Source: Sphingomonadales bacterium (lineage in GTDB: Bacteria > Pseudomonadota > Alphaproteobacteria > Sphingomonadales > Sphingomonadaceae). From it: 64,000 nucleotides of DNA. The translations under genes and the position numbers were made by a program. Location: positions 62,001 to 126,000 of the forward strand of contig JAIXPC010000008.1 of assembly GCA_027486415.1 (NCBI GenBank), in the 5' to 3' direction. Shown here piece by piece: positions 47,386 to 55,754 of this stretch (position 1 is the first letter of the stretch; every line of letters starts with the position of its first letter). The notes under the pieces were generated by a model. That model saw only the letters and a program-made list of their open reading frames with translations. It did not search any database and was not told where the DNA came from.

Positions 47386-47934
47386 TCAATGGCATTGCGC
47401 TGGGCGCCGCGCGACAACCACCGGCCACAGCCAGCCGCCGCGCCAGCGCAATTGCATGCACTGGCCCACCTGATAGGCATCATAACCGCCGGCACTGGCC
47501 GCCAGCCCGCCGACATTGTGGCGCGTGCTGCCGGCATCGCCCGGCACCGGCGCGGTGATCACGTGATAGCGTTTGCGCCCGCGGCGGCCGCGCGTGATCT
47601 CCTTGCCGGTCACCGAGACGACAACATCCTGGACCGGGCCGGGAGACAGCCGGAAATTGGCAAGATGAACCAGTGCGACCCCGATCATGGCGCCGGCCAC
47701 GACAACGGACATCAGCGCCCCAAGGCGGGATTTGCCCTGCACCGCTGCATCGGTTTCGGCCGCCGTCCAGAACGGCACGCTCAACAGGACGCCGAACAGG
47801 CCCGCCGCAACCGAGGGCAGTTCCCAGCCCTGCGACAGCGGTTCGGGCCAGTTGAAGGCAATGGCGAGCATGGACAGGCCAGCCGCCACGAACAGCGGCA
47901 GGGCCGAAGGCAGGGTCACGCGCGCCATGGCCAT
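47386..47934 (-). CDS. Membrane protein of unknown function with a basic soluble tail
   Basis: The 182-residue product shows three or four hydrophobic segments in the first 105 residues (for example LPLFVAAGLSMLAIAFNW and LMSVVVAGAMIGVALVHLAN), then a soluble part with KEITRGRRGRKRYHVITAP and a Trp-rich end. I do not recognise it. Starts at 47934 or 47928 are both plausible. It is divergent from mgtE. Confidence 0.55.
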   Translation of the reverse strand: MAMARVTLPSALPLFVAAGLSMLAIAFNWPEPLSQGWELPSVAAGLFGVLLSVPFWTAAETDAAVQGKSRLGALMSVVVAGAMIGVALVHLANFRLSPGPVQDVVVSVTGKEITRGRRGRKRYHVITAPVPGDAGSTRHNVGGLAASAGGYDAYQVGQCMQLRWRGGWLWPVVVARRPAQCH

Positions 47935-48038
47935 CGGGATAGGACAGCCCGTCGGCACCGGCAAGGGCGGCTGCGGCGCATTGCCAGCCCTGCCACCAAG
48001 GGTGGCGCAGCCCGAGAAGCCGCGTATAAGCCACGGCA

Positions 48039-49448
48039 GTGAGTGAGGATCTGCATCTCGATCCGCGCGGCGAGGACGCGCCGGACGCGCTGGAAGAAGG
48101 CCGGCTGAGCCGCGCCTTCGTGGCCGAAGTCGCCGCTGTGCTGGACAGCGGCGACGAAGACGGCGTGCGCGCGCTGGTCAGCCCGCTGCACCCCGCCGAC
48201 GTGGCCGACCTGTTCGCCGCCATCGATGTCGATGCCCGCGCGCCGCTGGCCGATGCGCTGGGCGATCTGCTCAACGCCGATGTCATCGCCGAACTTGACG
48301 ATTATGTGCGCGAGGACGTGCTGGAGGCGCTGTCCCCCGGCGAGGTCGCCGAGGTCGTCACCCAGCTCGACACCGACGACGCGGTGGCGGTCATCGAGGA
48401 TCTGGAAGCCGACGAGCAGCGCGAGGTGCTGCGCGCGCTGGCGCCGGAAGACCGCGCCGACATCGAAGCCGCGCTGAACTACCCGGACGAATCCGCCGGC
48501 CGCCTGATGCAGCGCGACCTGGTCGCCGTGCTGGAAAGCATGAGCGTGCAGGGCGTGATCGACCGCATTCGCGCCACCACCGATCCGGCGACGGATTTCT
48601 GGGAAATCTTCGTCGTCGATCCCGCTGGCCGGCCGGTCGGCACCATGCGGCTGTCGTGGCTGCTCACCGCCCCGCCCGACCTGATGGTGGGCGACGTGAT
48701 GAAGCGCGAACAGACGCTGATCCCGGTGACGATGGACCAGGAAGAGGTGGCGCTGATCTTCCAGAAATACGCGCTGATCTCGGCCGCCGTGGTGGACGAG
48801 GCGGGCAAGCTGGTCGGCGTCATCACCGTCGACGACGTCGTCCACATCATCCAGGCCGAAGCCGGCGAGGACGTGCTGAAACTGTCGGGCGCCGGCGACG
48901 GTGACATCAACGAGCCGGTGTTCACCACCTATCGCACCCGCTCGCGCTGGCTGGTGGCCAACCTGCTCACCGGCCTCGTCTCGGCCAGTGTCATCGGCGC
49001 GTTTTCGGCGAGCATCGAGGCGCTGGTGGCCCTGGCGGCGCTGTCGCCCATCGTCGCTTCGGTGGGCGGCAATGCCGGCAACCAGACGATGGCGGTGACG
49101 GTGCGCGCGCTCGCCACCAACCAGCTGACCGAAAGCAACACCCGCCGCACCGTGGCCCGCGAAATCCGCGTGGCGCTGCTCAACGGCCTGACGCTGGCGC
49201 TGCTGATGGGGCTGGGCGTGTCGCTGGTGTTCGGCAATGTCGCGCTGGGGCTGGTGATTGCCGCTGCCATGCAGTTCAACATCCTGATCGCTGGCCTTGC
49301 CGGCGTGCTGGTGCCGCTGACGCTCGACCGCCTCGAGGCCGACCCGGCGGTGGCATCATCGGTGTTCGTCACCATGATCACCGATTCCATGGGCTTCTTT
49401 GCCTTCCTGGGCCTGGCCACGCTGGTGGGCGTGCAGTTCCTAAGCTGA
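48039..49448 (+). CDS. mgtE: Magnesium transporter MgtE
   Basis: The 469-residue protein has the MgtE N domain with repeated LxPxDxADLF-type helices (LHPADVADLFAAI, LSPGEVAEVVTQLD), a tandem CBS pair (VQGVIDRIRA..., LVGVITVDDVVHIIQ), and five C-terminal membrane helices with the selectivity-region SPIVASVGGNAGNQTMAVTV. It is a Mg2+-gated channel for Mg2+ uptake. It starts at GTG 48039. DUF1489 follows with a TGATG overlap. Confidence 0.95.
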   Translation: MSEDLHLDPRGEDAPDALEEGRLSRAFVAEVAAVLDSGDEDGVRALVSPLHPADVADLFAAIDVDARAPLADALGDLLNADVIAELDDYVREDVLEALSPGEVAEVVTQLDTDDAVAVIEDLEADEQREVLRALAPEDRADIEAALNYPDESAGRLMQRDLVAVLESMSVQGVIDRIRATTDPATDFWEIFVVDPAGRPVGTMRLSWLLTAPPDLMVGDVMKREQTLIPVTMDQEEVALIFQKYALISAAVVDEAGKLVGVITVDDVVHIIQAEAGEDVLKLSGAGDGDINEPVFTTYRTRSRWLVANLLTGLVSASVIGAFSASIEALVALAALSPIVASVGGNAGNQTMAVTVRALATNQLTESNTRRTVAREIRVALLNGLTLALLMGLGVSLVFGNVALGLVIAAAMQFNILIAGLAGVLVPLTLDRLEADPAVASSVFVTMITDSMGFFAFLGLATLVGVQFLS

Positions 49449-49861
49449 TGCTGCACCTGACCAAGGTCGCGGCCGGCTGCCGCGACATCGAGACATTGGC
49501 GGCGCGGCAGGCGCACTGGTGGGGCGAAGGCAAGGCCGGTGCCCACACCCGCTTCATGCCGAAACGCGCCGAGGAGCTGATCGGCGGGTCGATCTTCTGG
49601 ATCATCGCGCACCAGCTGGTGGCGCGGCAGACGATCCTTTCCATCGAGATGGCGACGACGCCGTGGGGTGAGAAATGCGCCATCGAACTGGCGCCCGGCC
49701 CGGTGCTGGTGCAGCCGCGCCCTTGCCGCGCCCATCAGGGCTGGCGTTATCTTGAGGCCGCCGATGCGCCGCCCGACCTCGCCAGCGGTGAGGCTGGCGA
49801 CGGCATCGACGCGCTGCCCGCCGGGCTGGTGCGCGAACTGCAGAGCCTGTGGCTGCTGTAG
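49448..49861 (+). CDS. DUF1489 family protein
   Basis: The 137-residue protein matches the DUF1489 pattern: LHLTKVAAGC near the start, HTRFMPKRAEELIGGSIFWI, VARQTILSIE, and a W/RYL element near AHQGWRYLEAADAP. The family is common in alphaproteobacteria and uncharacterised. It is coupled to mgtE through a 1-bp overlap (TGATG), a hint of a role tied to Mg2+ transport or just of shared expression. Confidence 0.85.
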   Translation: MLHLTKVAAGCRDIETLAARQAHWWGEGKAGAHTRFMPKRAEELIGGSIFWIIAHQLVARQTILSIEMATTPWGEKCAIELAPGPVLVQPRPCRAHQGWRYLEAADAPPDLASGEAGDGIDALPAGLVRELQSLWLL

Positions 49862-49883
49862 GGGATGTGCCTTACCGGTTTAA

Positions 49884-49919
49884 CACAGCCTTGACCTTTG
49901 GCTGTGCTGGCAGCATACA
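49884..49919 (+). promoter_or_regulatory. Promoter and inverted-repeat operator of the GntR gene
   Basis: A perfect 7-bp inverted repeat CACAGCC (49884-49890) and GGCTGTG (49900-49906) with a 9-bp gap brackets a -35-like box TTGACC (49891-49896). A -10-like box CATACA (49914-49919, weak) follows after 17 bp. Transcription would start at or very near ATG 49926, giving a leaderless message. Position and symmetry fit autorepression by the GntR protein. Confidence 0.5.
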
Positions 49920-49925
49920 ACAGTG

Positions 49926-50267
49926 ATGTTCACCGCCGATCGCCCCATCTATCGCCAGATCCGTGACGTGATCGTGGACCGGATATTGACGCTGGGTGAC
50001 GGCGCGATGCTGCCGTCAGTGCGCGCGCTGGCCGCCGAAGCCGGGGTCAACCCGCTCACCGTCGCCAAGGCCTATCAGGATCTGCAGACCGGCGGGCTGG
50101 TGCGGGCGCGCAAGGGTGTCGGCCTGTTCGCCGCCGATGGCGCGGTGGCCGAACTGCTGGCGCAGGAACGCCACAGTTTCCTGAACGACGAATGGCCCCG
50201 CGTGCAGGCCCGCATTGCCCGGCTGGGGCTGGACGTGGGCGACCTGCTGGAACGCGAGCGCGCCTGA
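49926..50267 (+). CDS. GntR-family (YtrA-like) transcriptional regulator
   Basis: The 113-residue protein is a short GntR of the YtrA subfamily: a winged helix-turn-helix (PIYRQIRDVIVDRIL, MLPSVRALAAEAGVNPLTVA, GLVRARKGVGLFA) and a small helical tail (about 75-113) instead of a ligand domain. YtrA regulators normally sit in front of an ABC transporter operon they control; here the next element is a repeat and a convergent gene. GTG 49923 is an alternative start. Confidence 0.88.
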   Translation: MFTADRPIYRQIRDVIVDRILTLGDGAMLPSVRALAAEAGVNPLTVAKAYQDLQTGGLVRARKGVGLFAADGAVAELLAQERHSFLNDEWPRVQARIARLGLDVGDLLERERA

Positions 50268-50281
50268 TCCTGCATTCGTCG

Positions 50282-50353
50282 CCCCGGACGTGATCCGGGG
50301 CCCCGCTTGTTTTTCCGTTCAGAGTGAAGCGGGACCCCGGATCAAGTCCGGGT
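50282..50353. repeat. Intergenic inverted repeat of the CCCCGGATCAAGTCCGGG type
   Basis: A left arm at 50282-50308 and right arm at 50327-50353 are inverted copies with only a few mismatches over 27 bp. Each arm also folds on itself around GGATC/GATCC-type cores. The element lies between convergent genes, with TTGTTTTT just after the left arm, so it can serve as a two-way terminator. Similar elements are frequent in sphingomonad intergenic DNA (recollection, not checked here). Confidence 0.75.
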
Positions 50354-50397
50354 TACGGTGGTGTTTGTGAGGAGATCAGCCCCTCACCATGCTTCCA

Positions 50398-51300
50398 TCA
50401 CCATTCTTCTTCCGGCCACCACGGAAACACCTCCGCCGGCATATGCTGGCTCACCGTGTCCGGATAGGCGGGCGGGCGTTTTTCGAGGAAGCTGACGACG
50501 CCTTCCCTGGCGTCGCCCGAACGGCCGCGCATGTAGACCATGCGCGAATCCAGCCGGTGCGCGTCCCACGGGCTGGGGGCGCCGGCCATGCGCCACAGCA
50601 TCTGGCGGGTCAGCGCCACCGATACCGGCGCGGTGTTCTCGGCAATTTCCAGCGCCAGCGCGCGGGCGGCGGGCAGCAGGTCATCAGGCGCGTGAGTGGA
50701 GCGCACGAAGCCGCCCTTCAACGCTTCGGCAGCGTCGAAAACCCGGCCAGTCATGCACCATTCCAGCGCCTGCGGCAGGCCGACGAGCTTTGACAGGAAC
50801 CAGCTTGACCCGGCCTCCGGCACGATCCCGCGCCGGGCAAAGACAAAGCCGAACCGTGCCGTGTCGCTGGCCAGCCGCATGTCCATCGCGCACTGCATGG
50901 TGGCCCCGATGCCGACCGCCGGGCCGTTCACCGCGGCAATCACCGGTTTCAGGCTGCGGAAGATCCGCATCGTCACCTGCCCGCCGCCGTCGCGGGTGGC
51001 GGGGTGGCGCCAATCGATGCTGCCATCGTCCTGCACCGGGCTGGCACTGCGCGCGCCGCCCAGTTTCTCGTAATCGAACGTCGCCGCACCCGCCGACAGA
51101 TCGGCCCCGGCGCAGAAGGCACGGCCACGCCCGGTGACGATCACCGCCTTCACCTGGTCGTTGGCGTCGGTCTCGTCGAACGCCGCGATCATCTCCGTCA
51201 TCATCACGCCGGTGAAGGCGTTCAGCTTTTCGGGCCGATCAAGGGTGATGGTGGCAATGGGCCCGTCGATGTCGAGGGCGATCTGAGAAAAGCCACCCAT
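50398..51300 (-). CDS. Enoyl-CoA hydratase/isomerase family protein
   Basis: The 300-residue crotonase has AFCAGADLSAG and NGPAVGIGATMQCAMDMR for the oxyanion hole, and ARRGIVPEAGSSWFLSKLVG with the hydratase-type Glu. A 35-residue insert after residue 80 and a long C-terminal tail ending in WWPEEEW set it apart from short hydratases. It probably acts in fatty-acid or aromatic acyl-CoA beta-oxidation with the thiolase just upstream (1-bp gap between stop and ATG). Confidence 0.9.
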   Translation of the reverse strand: MGGFSQIALDIDGPIATITLDRPEKLNAFTGVMMTEMIAAFDETDANDQVKAVIVTGRGRAFCAGADLSAGAATFDYEKLGGARSASPVQDDGSIDWRHPATRDGGGQVTMRIFRSLKPVIAAVNGPAVGIGATMQCAMDMRLASDTARFGFVFARRGIVPEAGSSWFLSKLVGLPQALEWCMTGRVFDAAEALKGGFVRSTHAPDDLLPAARALALEIAENTAPVSVALTRQMLWRMAGAPSPWDAHRLDSRMVYMRGRSGDAREGVVSFLEKRPPAYPDTVSQHMPAEVFPWWPEEEW

Positions 51301-51301
51301 C

Positions 51302-52477
51302 TTAAAGCGCCTCGACAATGGTGACGTTGGCGAGGCCGCCGCCTTCGCACATCGTCTGCAGGCCCCAGCGCTTGCCCCGCGCCTGCAGGGCGTGGACGAG
51401 GGTGGCCATCAGCTTGGTGCCCGACGCGCCGAGCGGGTGGCCGAGCGCAATCGCGCCGCCATTGACGTTCAGGCGGGCATGATCGGCCTCCAGCTGCTGC
51501 AGCCAGGCCATCGGAACCGAGGCAAAGGCCTCGTTCACCTCGTAAAGGTCGATGTCGTTGATGTGCATGCCGGCGCGTTGCAGCGCCTTCTTCGTGGCAC
51601 CGATCGGGGCTTCCAGCATGATCACCGGGTCTTCGCCCACCACCGTCATGGTGTGGATGCGGGCGAGCGGCTTGACGCCCAGCGCCTTCAGGCCGCGCTC
51701 GTTGACGATCAGCACGCCCGATGCGCCGTCGCAGATCTGGCTGCTGGTCGCCGCCGTCAGCCGGCCGCCTTCCGGGTTGATCAGCTTGACGCCCTTCACA
51801 CCTTCCAGCGACGCATCGAAGCGGATGCCTTCGTCCTGGGTGTGCACGTGCGGGGAGCCTTCGTGCGTCGTCACGTTGATCGGCACGATCTCGCGATCGA
51901 ACGCGCCCGACCTTGCCGCGGCCGCAGCGCGAACCTGGCTTTCATAGCCATATTCGTCGAGCATGTCCTTGGTCAGCCCGTATTTCTGGGCGATCATCTC
52001 GGCGCCGGTGAACTGGCTGAACTGGATGTCGGGGTAACGCTTGGCCATGCCCTCGCCATAGGGCATGCCCAGCCCGGCCTTGGCCGGCAGCGCCACCGTC
52101 ATGCCCATCGGCACGCGCGTCATCGATTCCACGCCGGCGGCGATCACCACGTCCATCTGGCCGCTCATCACCGTGGCAGCGGCAAAGTGGATCGCCTGCT
52201 GCGATGATCCGCACTGGCGGTCGACGCTGGTGCCGGGAACAGATTCGGGCAGGCTCGAGCTCAGCACGGCATTGCGGGCGACATTGGTCGATTGCTGGCC
52301 GCCCTGGCCGACGCAGCCCATGATCACGTCCTCGATCAGGGCGGGATCGACGCCGGTCTCCGTCACCAGCGAATCCAGCACCTTGCCGGCCAGATCGGCC
52401 GGGTGCCAATCGCGCAGCATCCCGCCGCGGCGGCCACCAGCCGTGCGCTTGGCGGCAACGATATAGGCTTCGCTCAT
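51302..52477 (-). CDS. Acetyl-CoA C-acyltransferase (thiolase)
   Basis: The 391-residue thiolase has the acyl-enzyme cysteine in SVDRQCGSSQQAI, the NEAFASVPM segment, GGAIALGHPLGASG with the catalytic His, and the second Cys in MCEGGGLANV. It cleaves 3-oxoacyl-CoA or condenses acetyl-CoA units. Paired with the downstream crotonase it forms a small beta-oxidation unit. ATG 52477 is chosen because residues before it are not conserved. Confidence 0.94.
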   Translation of the reverse strand: MSEAYIVAAKRTAGGRRGGMLRDWHPADLAGKVLDSLVTETGVDPALIEDVIMGCVGQGGQQSTNVARNAVLSSSLPESVPGTSVDRQCGSSQQAIHFAAATVMSGQMDVVIAAGVESMTRVPMGMTVALPAKAGLGMPYGEGMAKRYPDIQFSQFTGAEMIAQKYGLTKDMLDEYGYESQVRAAAAARSGAFDREIVPINVTTHEGSPHVHTQDEGIRFDASLEGVKGVKLINPEGGRLTAATSSQICDGASGVLIVNERGLKALGVKPLARIHTMTVVGEDPVIMLEAPIGATKKALQRAGMHINDIDLYEVNEAFASVPMAWLQQLEADHARLNVNGGAIALGHPLGASGTKLMATLVHALQARGKRWGLQTMCEGGGLANVTIVEAL

Positions 52478-52569
52478 CTTCAAGGCTCCTGCATGACGGG
52501 ATTCGACAACGCACTTTACGCCGCGCACCCCCTTGGGCATTGACGGGCAAAATGATCAGGGAGAGCCGA

Positions 52570-53994
52570 ATGCGCCGCCATTGGGGAATGATTGCCGCTG
52601 CCGTCGCGCTGCTGGCCCAGCCGGTGGCGGCTGCACCGGCGAAAGCCTCCGCCCGAATGCCGGCGAAGGCGGCTGCGAAACCCGCACCAAAGCCCGCGCC
52701 AAAACCGGCCAATCTGGCGCCAGCCCCTCTGCCCGACACGCCGGAAATCCAGGCCCTGCGCCGTGCCTTCCGCTTTGGTTTCGCGCCCTATGAAATGCTC
52801 CGCACCCGCCAGTTGCAGAGCAGCCGCGTGGCCGAGGCCGGGTTTGGCACCGGCATCAACGCCCTCATCCCGCGCGTCACCCTTGCCGATGCCGGCACCC
52901 GCGACGTGACGACGCCCAACAACGACACGCTCTATGGCTCGGCCTGGCTCGACCTGTCCCAGGGGCCGGTGTTCTTCACCGTGCCGGCGCTGGGCCGCTA
53001 TCATTCGGCGTCGCTGATGAGCATCACCAGCGATGTCGTCGCCGTGATCGGCACCCGCAGCAACGGCAGCAACGGGGGCCGCTATGCCATCGTCGGCCCC
53101 AACTGGCGCGGCGATCTGCCGGCCGGCGTCGAGATGGTGCGATCGCGATCGAACGATGCCTGGCTGCTGGTGCGCGTGGTGGTGAATGGCCAGGCTGATC
53201 TGGCTGCGGCTGCCGACGGGCTGACCCGTTTCACCCTGTCGGCGGTGAATGGCGCGACGCCGCTCGATCTGGCCGTGCCGGCGCGGCCTGATGGCAAGAC
53301 CTTCCTGTCGGTCGTCAACACCGCCATCGAACGGTCTGGCGACGAACTGCTGGTGGCGCGCGCCGCGCAGTTTGCCGATCAGGGCATCGGCAAGCCGTGG
53401 GACCAGCTCAGCCCCGAACAGCAGAAGCTGTGGAACGACAGCCTGCCGGCGCTGGTCCACGAACTGAAGGGCGGGCTGACCGCCGGCAAGGGCATCGATG
53501 GCTGGGTCTACCCGCCGTTCAACATGGCGCTTTACGGTGATGACGATGATCTTCGCAGCCTGGTCGCGCTGGGCGGGCTCGCCGCGCTGCCGCGGGTGGA
53601 GGCGGTCTATGTCTCGGCGCGCAGCGATGGCGAAGGCCGTCCGCTGACCGGGGACAAGAGCTGGCGGGTGAAGATCCCGGGCAAGCTGCCGGTCGGTGCC
53701 TTCTGGTCGCTGACCATGTATCAGGAAGAGGCTGATGGCCGCCTGTTCTTCGTGCCCAACGAACTCAATCGCTTTGCCGTGGGTGATCGTTCCGACCATG
53801 TGCGCCCGGAACGCGATGGCAGCATCGAATTGTTCGTGCAGGCGACGAAGCCATCGGGTGAGCGCGTGGTGAACTGGCTGCCCGCGCCCAAGGGGCCGTT
53901 CGTGCTGATGTTCCGCGCCTATCTGCCCGGCGCCGGCCTGCTGGATGGCAGCGTGCGCCTGCCCCCCGTGACCGAAGGCGAGATCATCCCGTGA
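52570..53994 (+). CDS. DUF1254/DUF1214 domain exported protein
   Basis: The 474-residue product has a signal peptide (about residues 1-22, ending VAAA) and an Ala/Lys/Pro-rich linker to about residue 55. It then has a DUF1254 domain (RVTLADAGTRDVTTPNNDTL, YGSAWLDLSQGPVFFTVP) and a C-terminal DUF1214 domain (WSLTMYQEEADGRLF, FVQATKPSGERVVNWLPAPK). These proteins are widespread and poorly understood. GGGAGAG lies ahead of ATG 52570. It overlaps the ThDP enzyme gene by 4 bp. Confidence 0.88.
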   Translation: MRRHWGMIAAAVALLAQPVAAAPAKASARMPAKAAAKPAPKPAPKPANLAPAPLPDTPEIQALRRAFRFGFAPYEMLRTRQLQSSRVAEAGFGTGINALIPRVTLADAGTRDVTTPNNDTLYGSAWLDLSQGPVFFTVPALGRYHSASLMSITSDVVAVIGTRSNGSNGGRYAIVGPNWRGDLPAGVEMVRSRSNDAWLLVRVVVNGQADLAAAADGLTRFTLSAVNGATPLDLAVPARPDGKTFLSVVNTAIERSGDELLVARAAQFADQGIGKPWDQLSPEQQKLWNDSLPALVHELKGGLTAGKGIDGWVYPPFNMALYGDDDDLRSLVALGGLAALPRVEAVYVSARSDGEGRPLTGDKSWRVKIPGKLPVGAFWSLTMYQEEADGRLFFVPNELNRFAVGDRSDHVRPERDGSIELFVQATKPSGERVVNWLPAPKGPFVLMFRAYLPGAGLLDGSVRLPPVTEGEIIP

Positions 53995-55652
53995 GCAACG
54001 AAGCGCCCAAGGCCGGCAAGCACCTGTTCCTCGACATCCTCCATTCGGAAGGGGTGGAGGTCATCTTCGGCAACCCCGGCACCACCGAGTTGCCGCTGCT
54101 CGATGCCTTCGTCGTGGAGGATCGCCTGCGCTATGTCCTCGGCCTCAACGAGGTGGTGGTGATGGGCATGGCCGATGGCTGGGCGCAGGCCACCGGCAAG
54201 CTGGCCGTGTGCAACCTCCACGCCGCGCCGGGTTTGGGCAACGCCATGGGGATGCTCTACAACGCTGCCAAGGCCGGCGCGCCGGTGCTGGTGACCGCCG
54301 GGCAGCAGGACATGAGCATCCGCCTGACCGAGCCGCTGTTGTGGGACGATCTCGCCACCATGGCGCGGCCGCTGTGCAAATGGTCGTTTGAAGTCAGCAG
54401 CATCGAAGAATTGCCGCGCGCCGTCCGCCGCGCCGCCAAGGTGGCGCTGACCGCGCCGACCGGCCCGGTGTTCCTCTCCATCCCCGGCGACGTGCTGACG
54501 GCCATGGCGCCCCAGGGCCTCGACATCGGTGCGCCGACGCGGATCGGCGCGGGTGTGCGCGGGGATGCGGCGGAGATCGCGAAAGCGGTCGAGCTGATCC
54601 GCGCCGCCGAGCGCCCGGTGATCTTCGCCGGTGACTGCATCGCCAACCGCGACGCCTTTGCCGAGGCCGTCGCCTTTGCGGAGGCCGTGGGCGCGCCCGT
54701 TTACATGGAGGGCATGGCCAACCGCGCCGCCTTCCCGTCCAATCACCCGCTGTTTGCCGGCACCGTGCCGCGCATGACCCCGGCGCTGCGCGCCACCATG
54801 CAGAACCACGACCTCTTGATCAGCATCGGTGCCGACCTCTTGACGCAGAGCCAGGCCACCGGCGTCGAGGCGCTGGCGGCGGGCACCAAGGTCGTCCACC
54901 TCGATGACGAGCCATGGCAGATCGGCAAGAATTTCGCTGCCACTGCCGCCATCCAGGGCTGCCCCAAGGCGACGCTGCCGGAACTGACGGCACAGGTGGA
55001 GGGCTGTGGCGACAGCCGCCGCGCAGCCGTGGCAGCGAAGATTGCCGAGGCGAAGGCCGCGCTGCTGGCCAAGGCCGATGCGGCGATGGAGGCCAGCCCG
55101 ATGGACCCGATGGCCGTGCTCAAGCGGCTGGGCGAGGTGATGCCCGACGATGCCATCATCATCGAGGAATTGCTGTCATCCGGCATGAACACCGTCCGCA
55201 GCCTGCTGCCGGCGACCCGGCCCGACAGCTGGTTCGGCATGCGCGGCGGCGGCATTGGCGTGGCGCTGCCGCAGGCCGCGGCGATCAAGCTGGCCAAGCC
55301 CGACCGGCCGGTGGTGGCCCTCTCCGGCGATGGCAGCCTGATGTATTCGGCGGCCGCGCTGTGGACGCTGGCGCATTACCGGCTGCCGGTCGTCACCATC
55401 GTCTTCAACAACTCGTCCTACCGCATCCTCAAGCAGCGCACGCGCGCCATCGGCGACCACAGCGCCCGCGAAGGTGTGTTCGTGGCGATGGATCTGGAAG
55501 ACCCGCCGATCGATTTCATGGCGCTGGCAACGGCGCATGGGGTGAAGGGTGTGCGGGTGGAGAGCATTGCGGCGCTGATCGAGGCGTTCCAGGCCGCGCT
55601 GGCCAGCGATGCGCCGACATTGATCGAAGTGCCGGTGGCGCGAGCACCGTAA
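53991..55652 (+). CDS. Thiamine-diphosphate enzyme (benzoylformate decarboxylase-like)
   Basis: The 553-residue protein has the three ThDP domains. The N-terminal part is very like benzoylformate decarboxylase: FGNPGTTELPLLDAF, catalytic Glu54 in LNEVVVMGMADGWAQATG, His77 in NLHAAPGLGNAMG, and VTAGQQDMSIR. The cofactor motif is GDGSLMYSAAALWTLAHYRL...NN. Against P. putida BFD as I recall it, Ser26 is Thr31 and His281 is Ser, so the substrate or reaction may differ. Starts at GTG 53991 inside the DUF1254 gene. Confidence 0.88.
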   Translation: MSNEAPKAGKHLFLDILHSEGVEVIFGNPGTTELPLLDAFVVEDRLRYVLGLNEVVVMGMADGWAQATGKLAVCNLHAAPGLGNAMGMLYNAAKAGAPVLVTAGQQDMSIRLTEPLLWDDLATMARPLCKWSFEVSSIEELPRAVRRAAKVALTAPTGPVFLSIPGDVLTAMAPQGLDIGAPTRIGAGVRGDAAEIAKAVELIRAAERPVIFAGDCIANRDAFAEAVAFAEAVGAPVYMEGMANRAAFPSNHPLFAGTVPRMTPALRATMQNHDLLISIGADLLTQSQATGVEALAAGTKVVHLDDEPWQIGKNFAATAAIQGCPKATLPELTAQVEGCGDSRRAAVAAKIAEAKAALLAKADAAMEASPMDPMAVLKRLGEVMPDDAIIIEELLSSGMNTVRSLLPATRPDSWFGMRGGGIGVALPQAAAIKLAKPDRPVVALSGDGSLMYSAAALWTLAHYRLPVVTIVFNNSSYRILKQRTRAIGDHSAREGVFVAMDLEDPPIDFMALATAHGVKGVRVESIAALIEAFQAALASDAPTLIEVPVARAP

Positions 55653-55668
55653 GGGGCCTCGACAAGCC

Positions 55669-55699
55669 CACCCCTGACCCCTCCCGCTTGCGGGAGGGG
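55669..55699. repeat. Further copy of the CCCCTCCCGCTTGCGGGAGG hairpin element
   Basis: A hairpin at 55678-55699 (9-bp stem CCCCTCCCG/CGGGAGGGG, loop CTTG) with its CACCCCTGA flank matches the element at 41674. A degenerate partner hairpin follows near 55727-55750 (TTCCCGCTGGCGGGTGGGA). It lies between the convergent ThDP and formylglutathione hydrolase genes and could end both transcripts. Confidence 0.8.
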
Positions 55700-55754
55700 G
55701 ATCGTTTGGCCCAGGCGCGGCCTGCTCCCTTCCCGCTGGCGGGTGGGAATGGGC

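Noticed and set aside
52516-53799. Minus-strand open frame opposite the DUF1254 gene
   Set aside because: The DUF1254 protein has a signal peptide and family motifs; the antisense frame shows only Arg/Gln/His-rich composition.
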